DNA of 49,750 bases from an uncultured Saprospiraceae bacterium (GTDB taxonomy: Bacteria > Bacteroidota > Bacteroidia > Chitinophagales > Saprospiraceae): the NCBI GenBank assembly GCA_937927575.1, contig CALBEE010000177.1, positions 1-49,750 of the forward strand, in the 5' to 3' direction. Both the position numbers and the translations under genes were made by a program. Below, piece by piece: positions 43,999 to 49,750 of this stretch; positions within the stretch are counted from its first letter, which is position 1, and every line of letters starts with the position of its first letter. The notes below the pieces were generated by a model that searched no databases, was not told the DNA's origin, and saw only the letters and a list, made by a program, of their open reading frames with translations.

Positions 43999-44355
43999 CT
44001 AACTCTTAGTCTTATATCTCTTTTTATTTCTTGGACTGACTTTAAAGGCTTTTTTCTGGTCTGCATTAAATACCTCTAAGATAGCAGGTTCAAATTCTTT
44101 ACTGATCGCGGTAATAGACTTGGACATTTCCAGTTTACCCATGCTTCCCTCTCTTACGGCATATACTTTTTCAGCTTTTACCATCAAAAGTTTTTTGAGC
44201 TCTACAGTTTGTTCATCAGTCAATTTCTGATCGACTAAATCTTTCTGAATCATTTTTAGCTCTTGCTCCATGAGTCTATTGACTTCCGGATTGATATCTT
44301 GAGCCGCTGCCGTAAGGCTAAATCCAGCAAATAACAGTATAAATAGATATTTCAT
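43999..44355 (-). CDS. Small secreted helical protein (paralogue B)
   Basis: A 118-residue protein with signal peptide (MKYLFILLFAGFSLTAAAQ) and a helical mature region (NRLMEQELKMIQKDLVDQKLTDEQTVELKKLL), ending in a strongly basic tail (SPRNKKRYKTKS). It is the convergent partner of the protein at 43553-43912 and shares the ILEV-(F/L)-x(2)-(D/K)-QK sequence near its end. LTDEQ recalls LTXXQ-motif proteins. Function is unknown. Confidence 0.75.
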   Translation of the reverse strand: MKYLFILLFAGFSLTAAAQDINPEVNRLMEQELKMIQKDLVDQKLTDEQTVELKKLLMVKAEKVYAVREGSMGKLEMSKSITAISKEFEPAILEVFNADQKKAFKVSPRNKKRYKTKS

Positions 44356-44487
44356 TTTAACTTCTTTTGTTCTTTATATGATGTACTCAAAGGCTAATAT
44401 AATACGAATTGCGAGATATAAACCTTGCTTTTACACATTTAAGACTCTCTTAATACGCAATTTGTCCACTCGACTAATGATAATTTC

Positions 44488-45459
44488 TTACTTCAATTTG
44501 GCAATAGTGCGTTCTAAGAGAAGCTTTGTCGCCTTGATACCTTCCGTTTCTGAGATACCATCACCTTCCCATTCTACGCCAATATAGCCACTGTAGGTCG
44601 ATGCATGTACGATATTCATCATTTTACTATAACTCGTTTTCATCTCATTACCTTTTCTATCAAATACATGTGATTTGGCACTTACTGCTTTGGCATAAGG
44701 CATGAGTTCTTCTACTCCCATATATCTATCGTATTCTTCTATACAAGGTGCATTCCACCTTTCACCACCTTCGCGTGCGACACAGAAATTTCCAAAATCT
44801 GGTAGCGTACCACAATTATCCATATCAATATCCTTCATAATCTTAGAAAGCCATTTTCCATCAGATGAGTAGCCTCCATGATTTTCTACGATGACATTTA
44901 ATCCATAATCAGCTCCTATGGTACAAAGCTGAGCTAAACTCTCGGTACATTGCTTTCTCTGTTCTTCTTTACTTCCTTCTCCCCATAGATTGACTCTGAT
45001 ACTGTGGCAGCCCAATGTTTGTGCAGCCGCGAGCCAAGGAATATGTTCTTCGATGGCAAATTTTCGATCTTTTGCCGAGGTAGCACCTAGAGATCCTGTG
45101 AGATCTGTCATGATTAATAACTGCTCTACATTAGCCTTTTTGGCCGCTTCATTCATCTTATCCCAATAGCTGGCATCTGTCAAGCCTGGTGTTAAAAACT
45201 TAGATACATATTCCACACCTTTAAATCCCAGTTCGCCGGCATAATTGGCAAAACCAAGGTTGTCTAGTTTGCCATCTTCTAACATTCTATGACATGACCA
45301 TTGTGCCAGTGACAGTTTATATCTTGTATTCATTGCAGGTTTTCCGCCAGACATAATTTCAGAATTGTCAGTGGTTTGGGGCTTAGATTTATTGGAACAT
45401 CCTACTAATGCACCCAATGAAATCAACCCCAACGATTTATTAAAAACTCTTCGTTTCAT
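44488..45459 (-). CDS. Sugar phosphate isomerase/epimerase-like TIM-barrel protein
   Basis: A 323-residue exported protein with an N-terminal MKRRVFNKSLGLISLGALVGCS, which reads as a twin-arginine-like signal ending in a lipobox (Cys21), then an AP-endonuclease-2/xylose-isomerase-like barrel (about 48-323). Candidate metal ligands are the Glu in VIVENHGG, the Asp in TLPDFGNF, the His in KSHVF and the Glu in GVEWEG. Bacteroidota often keep such proteins next to GMC oxidoreductases in sugar or inositol-type oxidation clusters. It is the last gene of a three-gene operon (18-bp gap to the preceding gene). Confidence 0.88.
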   Translation of the reverse strand: MKRRVFNKSLGLISLGALVGCSNKSKPQTTDNSEIMSGGKPAMNTRYKLSLAQWSCHRMLEDGKLDNLGFANYAGELGFKGVEYVSKFLTPGLTDASYWDKMNEAAKKANVEQLLIMTDLTGSLGATSAKDRKFAIEEHIPWLAAAQTLGCHSIRVNLWGEGSKEEQRKQCTESLAQLCTIGADYGLNVIVENHGGYSSDGKWLSKIMKDIDMDNCGTLPDFGNFCVAREGGERWNAPCIEEYDRYMGVEELMPYAKAVSAKSHVFDRKGNEMKTSYSKMMNIVHASTYSGYIGVEWEGDGISETEGIKATKLLLERTIAKLK

Positions 45460-45477
45460 TTTTCTTTTTTATTCTTA

Positions 45478-46044
45478 TTAATTCCAACCTTCACGCATCG
45501 TGGTATCCATGGGCGTGCCAGCTACATAAGCTACACAGCCTTGGTAAGGTCCTGGTACAGGATTGTAATTTAGTACTTCTGTTTGGCCTAGTTCGGAGGT
45601 GAAGAATCCAGATACTGTCAACTCTCGCATCACTCTGAATAAGGTTTCATTTCCTTCTTCTTGAGCCAATGTACCTACAATTTTATCTTGATCAGCTGGA
45701 TCTAATTGATAAAAGTCTTTACCATTTTCTTTAGTGACACTCTCGCTAAATGCATTGAGCCCTGCGATCATTTTATCTTGATCTTCTTTCTCCCAAAATC
45801 TAGATCTGGTCTGATCTATGAAGGTGTGGACACCTGCTGCGATAGCACCGGGAGTATCGGTCTGAGGAAGTATGCGTTCAGCGAAGTGCATCACATTTTT
45901 AAGTTGATTGATACTTAGAAACTCAGGCGTATAATCAATTTTGGGTTCAGCCTTACATCCATTCATGATCGCTGCAGATGTACCTACAGCCATAGTATAT
46001 CCGAGGAGTAGGGTGGCGTTTTTTATTGCGTCTCTTCTTTTCAT
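45478..46044 (-). CDS. Gluconate 2-dehydrogenase subunit 3 family protein
   Basis: A 188-residue protein with an N-terminal MKRRDAIKNATLLLGYTMAV twin-arginine-like/lipoprotein signal (lipobox MNGC, Cys30). The helical domain has NVMHFAERILPQTDTPGAIAAGV, FIDQTRSRFWEK and a C-terminal GYFTS-type segment (SGFFTSELGQTEVLNYNPVPGPYQGC). This family is the small, exported subunit that escorts the GMC-type large subunit. The neighbouring gene (46068-47771) encodes that large subunit. Confidence 0.92.
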   Translation of the reverse strand: MKRRDAIKNATLLLGYTMAVGTSAAIMNGCKAEPKIDYTPEFLSINQLKNVMHFAERILPQTDTPGAIAAGVHTFIDQTRSRFWEKEDQDKMIAGLNAFSESVTKENGKDFYQLDPADQDKIVGTLAQEEGNETLFRVMRELTVSGFFTSELGQTEVLNYNPVPGPYQGCVAYVAGTPMDTTMREGWN

Positions 46045-46067
46045 TGTTTGCGCTATTCAGAGTGATT

Positions 46068-47771
46068 TTAAAGATTACCTTTTTTGACTTGCTCGGCAGC
46101 ATAATTAGCGGCTCTAGCAGTTAAGGCCATATAGGTAAGAGATGGGTTTTGACAACCTGCAGAAGTCATGCAAGATCCGTCTGTTACGAATACATTCTTT
46201 GCCGCATGCACTTGATTCCATTTATTGAGTACTGATGTTTTTGGATCTCTACCCATACGAGCGGTTCCCATCTCATGTATACCATTGCCTGGATTGGGGA
46301 CTCTATCATAGGGTGTTACGTTTTTAAATCCTGCAGCTTCCATCATTTCCGCGGCTGCCGATTTCATTTCTTTACGCATCTCCCATTCGTTTTCTTTCCA
46401 TTCTGCATCGAAAGTCACTGTAGACATACCATGTTTATCTTTGAGATCTTCATTGAGGAACATTCGATTTTCGTGATATGGTAAACATTCACCGAATCCC
46501 ATGATGCCCATGCTCCATTTTCCAGGTGTCGATATCTGCTCTTTGAATCCTGCACCAAAGCTGGCTTCCGCAATATTGCGACTCCATCCTCTACGGCCAC
46601 CGCCTCCTTGATATCCAAATCCACGGAGATAATTTTTACGCTTTGTAGCTGCATTGATATTTTGGAATCTAGGGATATAGATACCATTCGGTCTGCCACC
46701 AACGCTCATTTGATCTTTAAATTCGTCCGTCTCGCCACTGGCTCCTACTTTGAAGTGGTGATCCATAAGGTTGTGTCCTAGTTCGCCACTATCATTTCCA
46801 AATCCATTAGGAAATCGCTCTGATTTACTTCTCATAAGTATCGAGGTCGTACCTACAGTAGAGGCATTCATAAATACTATTTTGGAGAAGAATTCATGGG
46901 TAGCACCTGTTTCAGCATCTACGATACGCACCCCTGATGCTTTCTGTTTTTTGGGATCATAAACCACTTCAGATACTATACTATGCGGTCTGATGGTCAT
47001 ATTTCCTGTAGCTTCTGCCGCAGGAAGTGTAGAGGAGTTGCTGCTAAAGTAGGCTCCAAATGGACATCCTCTCATACATCTATCTCGTGATTGACAAGAT
47101 CCTCTGGTCCCTATCGGTTCCGTAAGGTTTGCCGCTCTACCAATCAGTAGATTTCGCTCTGGATAGTTGGACTCTATTCCTGCTTTGAGCTTCTTTTCTA
47201 TACAATTTAATTCCATTGGCTTTTGGAATATGCCATCAGGAAGTTGTGGTAAACCGGCATTTTGTCCACTTACTCCTATGAATTTTTCTACTTTATCGTA
47301 CCAAGGAGATAAGTCTGCATAGCGGATTGGCCAGTCAATAGCTATCCCTTCTTTGGCATTAGCGGTAAAATCCAAATCACTTAACCTATAACTTTGTCTT
47401 CCCCACATTAAAGAACGGCCACCTACATGATATCCTCTGATCCAGTCAAAAGGTTTGTTTTCGGAGTATGGATGCTCGGTATCTTTTGGCCACCAATGTT
47501 TGGTAGATTCTGTTATGGTATATCCTGTTCTATTTTGTTTGGGGTAATCCTTCATTTCTTCTGGGGTAACTTTACCTCCATTAGGCATTTCCCAAGGGTC
47601 TAAATTGGCCGTAGGATAGTCACCATGTTTTACCATTCGTCCTCGCTCGAGTACAAGTATATTGAGTCCAAGTTCTGATAACTCTTTGGCTGCCCATCCG
47701 CCACTGATTCCTGTCCCTACGACTATAGCGTCATAAGTGACTTCATCTTTTCCTTTACTATTAAAATACAT
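46068..47771 (-). CDS. GMC-family oxidoreductase (gluconate-dehydrogenase-like large subunit)
   Basis: A 567-residue flavoprotein. The N-terminal dinucleotide fold is AIVVGTGISGGWAAKELSE; GGRSLMWGRQSYRLSD and GSCQSRDRCMRGCPFG follow (the latter Cys-rich stretch is usual in this subgroup), and the C-terminal catalytic part has GIHEMGTARMGRDP and TDGSCMTSAGCQNPSLTYMAL. There is no signal peptide of its own, so export probably depends on the twin-arginine subunit 3 encoded downstream. It oxidises a sugar or polyol with FAD; substrate unknown. First gene of the operon. Confidence 0.93.
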   Translation of the reverse strand: MYFNSKGKDEVTYDAIVVGTGISGGWAAKELSELGLNILVLERGRMVKHGDYPTANLDPWEMPNGGKVTPEEMKDYPKQNRTGYTITESTKHWWPKDTEHPYSENKPFDWIRGYHVGGRSLMWGRQSYRLSDLDFTANAKEGIAIDWPIRYADLSPWYDKVEKFIGVSGQNAGLPQLPDGIFQKPMELNCIEKKLKAGIESNYPERNLLIGRAANLTEPIGTRGSCQSRDRCMRGCPFGAYFSSNSSTLPAAEATGNMTIRPHSIVSEVVYDPKKQKASGVRIVDAETGATHEFFSKIVFMNASTVGTTSILMRSKSERFPNGFGNDSGELGHNLMDHHFKVGASGETDEFKDQMSVGGRPNGIYIPRFQNINAATKRKNYLRGFGYQGGGGRRGWSRNIAEASFGAGFKEQISTPGKWSMGIMGFGECLPYHENRMFLNEDLKDKHGMSTVTFDAEWKENEWEMRKEMKSAAAEMMEAAGFKNVTPYDRVPNPGNGIHEMGTARMGRDPKTSVLNKWNQVHAAKNVFVTDGSCMTSAGCQNPSLTYMALTARAANYAAEQVKKGNL

Positions 47772-48198
47772 CGTATAACGTTTTTATGATAAGCTAAACA
47801 CTTTGAAAAAAATCAAAATAATATGTGGAATTCACCTAAATAAGTGGGCTTAGCCAAACGATTATATTGCCTTTGTGAGAAAGTGTTACTTTGACACTAA
47901 ATATACTAAAGCTTTGAGAAAATCTGATTGAAATCTTTGTGGTAGGTTTTGGAATTATGATTCATGTCTCGTAGTACATGTGCTGAGATAATTGTAGGTG
48001 GCTGTAGTGTAAGCTATTGATGGGCCTAGCATAGAGTAATATAGAGCTATACATGTCGCGCTATTGTTTTGACTATTGGTAATCGCTTTTTTGTTTAAAT
48101 TTGGATGAAGGAATGTGTGTTAGATTGTGTTCTTTTTTTAAAGGAATTATTCTCCAGCAAAGAATACTAAATAAGAATTCAAAAACTAAATAGATAAA
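47772..48198. other. Divergent promoter region between GMC operon and cupin gene
   Basis: About 430 bp without a convincing gene between two divergent units. A Bacteroidota-type promoter candidate for the cupin gene is listed separately; nothing further is recognised. Confidence 0.5.
48076..48103 (+). promoter_or_regulatory. Possible Bacteroidota sigma-A promoter for the cupin gene
   Basis: TTG at 48076-48078 and TAAATTTG at 48096-48103 fit the TTG-n17-TAnnTTTG consensus of Bacteroidota housekeeping promoters. It is 95 bp upstream of the cupin ATG. Such matches occur by chance in AT-rich DNA. Confidence 0.35.
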
Positions 48199-48675
48199 AT
48201 GAAAACTACAGTTATAGCCATTCTCTTTTTTACTTCGTTTTCGGCTTGCTCGCAAAATTCGGACTATAATGTCAACTCATATCAAACGGAGGGCACAAAA
48301 GCACCTAATACACATTATATCGGTGAGGCTTGGTTAAATGCCATTATCCATGATGATAAAGAATTAGGGTATAATATTACTAAGGCCACTTTTAAAGCAA
48401 ACTCGACTTTAGATTGGCATACTCATAGTACGCCACAAGTATTGATAATAGTAGATGGAGAAGCATACTATCAAGAAAGAGGAAAGGAGCCTTTAATCTT
48501 GAAAGAGGGCGATGTAATTAAATGTGAAAAAAATACAGAACATTGGCATTCATCCACTAAACACAGTGACGTAACCTATTTAGCATTATATGGCAACGGA
48601 GAACCAACAATATGGACTGAAGTATTAACGCAAGAGTATTATGAGCAAATAGCCAAAAAGTTTCAAAATGATTGA
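48199..48675 (+). CDS. Secreted cupin-domain protein
   Basis: A 158-residue protein with a lipoprotein-like signal (MKTTVIAILFFTSFSACSQ, Cys17) and a single cupin domain: LDWHTHSTPQVLIIVDG carries the first metal-binding HxH, GDVIKCEKNTEHWHSS the second histidine box. The form resembles quercetinase-type or DUF cupins placed as periplasmic enzymes or sensors in Bacteroidota. It stands alone between the GMC operon and a methyltransferase. The substrate is unknown. Confidence 0.85.
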   Translation: MKTTVIAILFFTSFSACSQNSDYNVNSYQTEGTKAPNTHYIGEAWLNAIIHDDKELGYNITKATFKANSTLDWHTHSTPQVLIIVDGEAYYQERGKEPLILKEGDVIKCEKNTEHWHSSTKHSDVTYLALYGNGEPTIWTEVLTQEYYEQIAKKFQND

Positions 48676-48849
48676 TGCCGCATAAACGGTATTAAGAAAA
48701 ATTGAAACAAAGTGAGAATACAATATCGTATGATTATGGCAGGCGCAATGTAATTATGGAACATTCCGTAATTAATCTCAAATGCATTTCATAAATTGGC
48801 TTTATAGCTAGATATTCTTGACACGTATAGTAAATCAAAAAAATGAAAA

Positions 48850-49671
48850 ATGAGTAAAGAAAATGAAATGAAATGGGATGAATTAGCTCATCATGGAGTC
48901 CTTTGCTCACAACCTAAAGTTGACTTAACTCCAGAAGAAGCCAAGTCGTATATTAATAGAAATGGATTTTACAAGAATAGTTTTGAAGGTAAAAATATTC
49001 TATGCTTGGCATCTGGTGGAGGACAGCAAAGTATTGCCTTTGCTTTATTAGGGGGAAATGTAACAGTAGTTGATTTTAGTGAAAAACAGCTTGAAAAAGA
49101 TAGGCTTGTATCCGCAATATATAATCAAAAAATTAGAATTGTAAAATCAGATATGAGAGATTTGTCTTTTTGCAAAGATGAAGAGTTTGACATTGTATAT
49201 CAACCATATTCCATTAATTATATTCCAAGTGTAGAGATGGTGTTTGATGAAATTAGTAGAATTTTAAAGCCAGAAGGTCTTTATGATATCATGTTTCATA
49301 ATCCCTATGTTCATGGTTCATGGAAAGATGGTTGTTGGGAAAAAGAATGGAAAACTGAAGTATTATGGGAAGGTAAAGGATATCCTATTTGGCAACCATA
49401 TAAAGACGGTTACCCAATACAGACAAGTGATGCAAATTGGAATTTCACTAATTCTCAAAATGAAGAAATAAAAATTGAAAGCCCGCAAGAATATCGGCAT
49501 ACGATGTCAACCATAATAAATGGATTAACCCAAAGAGGATTGGAAATAATTAGCTACAAAGAAGAAGTAGGTAATTCTTACGAAACAAGACCTGGAACTT
49601 GGGAACATTATAAATCTTGTCTACCACCTTGGATTTACATGCTAAGTAAAAAGAAAAAGTCAACTGAGTAG
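48850..49671 (+). CDS. Class I SAM-dependent methyltransferase
   Basis: A 273-residue methyltransferase of the Methyltransf_11/25 type. The SAM-binding motif is NILCLASGGGQQSIAFALLG (49-68), motif II VTVVDFSEKQLEKD (72-85), then DMRDLSF and the post-I segment EEFDIVYQPYSINYIP. A C-terminal extension (about 160-260) contains YPIQTSDANWNFT and RPGTWEHY, which may set substrate choice. The substrate cannot be told. It starts 174 bp after the cupin stop. Confidence 0.9.
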   Translation: MSKENEMKWDELAHHGVLCSQPKVDLTPEEAKSYINRNGFYKNSFEGKNILCLASGGGQQSIAFALLGGNVTVVDFSEKQLEKDRLVSAIYNQKIRIVKSDMRDLSFCKDEEFDIVYQPYSINYIPSVEMVFDEISRILKPEGLYDIMFHNPYVHGSWKDGCWEKEWKTEVLWEGKGYPIWQPYKDGYPIQTSDANWNFTNSQNEEIKIESPQEYRHTMSTIINGLTQRGLEIISYKEEVGNSYETRPGTWEHYKSCLPPWIYMLSKKKKSTE

Positions 49672-49701
49672 AATGTTTAAAATGGTCATGCTAAGTAAAA
49701 A
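49638..49701 (+). repeat. 15-bp direct repeat across the methyltransferase stop
   Basis: CATGCTAAGTAAAAA occurs at 49638-49652 inside the last codons of the methyltransferase and again at 49687-49701 after its stop, 34 bp apart. This could reflect a small tandem duplication at the 3' end. Confidence 0.6.
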
Positions 49702-49750
49702 CTCATAATGTCATTTGGTGAAAAGGGTAGCTAAAAGTTAGTTATGTAAT

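Noticed and set aside
1-49750. CRISPR arrays, tRNA/rRNA genes, insertion sequences, integrases or att sites
   Set aside because: Reading through the window I saw no regularly spaced repeats, cloverleaf-type sequence, transposase or integrase; a tRNA scan could still find something I missed.

Overview
The window reads as chromosome of an AT-rich member of the Bacteroidota, probably near the Saprospirales. The evidence is a type IX secretion (T9SS) C-terminal sorting domain with HYR/SdrD-like repeats, LytS/YehU-type and NarL-type sensor kinases, lipoproteins, a GMC oxidoreductase with gluconate-2-dehydrogenase subunit 3, VCBS/FG-GAP proteins and BamA-like surface proteins, together with weak Shine-Dalgarno signals. 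I see no rRNA, tRNA, insertion sequence, integrase or CRISPR array. The taxonomy is inferred from gene content only.

Region 1 (1-8.5 kb, + strand): a 5'-truncated propeller/LytS-type sensor kinase, a small GRAM-like protein, a 1542-residue T9SS-exported multidomain adhesin-like protein and a cysteine-repeat lipoprotein with a DUF1566-like domain.

Region 2 (8.9-26.3 kb, both strands) looks like a stress-response island. It holds CorA, PPK2, a cluster with two ATP-grasp enzymes and an aspartoacylase-like hydrolase beside a very acidic protein, a KefB-like antiporter without an RCK domain, two double universal stress proteins, an MscS channel, an RsbS / RsbT-RsbX fusion / histidine kinase / LuxR-type regulator operon, an OmpA-like lipoprotein and an ECF-type sigma factor. 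Seven copies of one unusual bipartite element, TGTGACC, 14 nt, then GNMTCTCTNTR, with invariant spacing, sit just upstream of and point into seven transcription units here. I found none elsewhere in the window. I read it as the promoter of an alternative sigma factor defining a local regulon, and it is the best candidate for an undescribed system. The island also holds a frameshifted small basic gene, the last codons of a deoxyhypusine-synthase-like gene and a decayed secreted-protein gene.

Region 3 (26.5-36 kb, + strand): topoisomerase IB, a lone PycTM-like membrane protein, a Grx-Grx-thioredoxin reductase fusion, a cNMP-binding/AlbA_2 fusion, two small membrane proteins, a VCBS-repeat protein and a Rieske-glutamate synthase fusion.

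Region 4 (36-44.4 kb): two tandem giant surface proteins combining a degenerate metallophosphoesterase, a middle domain with kinase-like motifs and a BamA-like barrel. They are followed by two convergent paralogous small secreted proteins that share a bidirectional terminator.

Region 5 (44.4-49.75 kb): a minus-strand operon of GMC oxidoreductase, gluconate-dehydrogenase subunit-3-like protein and TIM-barrel sugar isomerase/epimerase, then a secreted cupin and a SAM methyltransferase on the plus strand.
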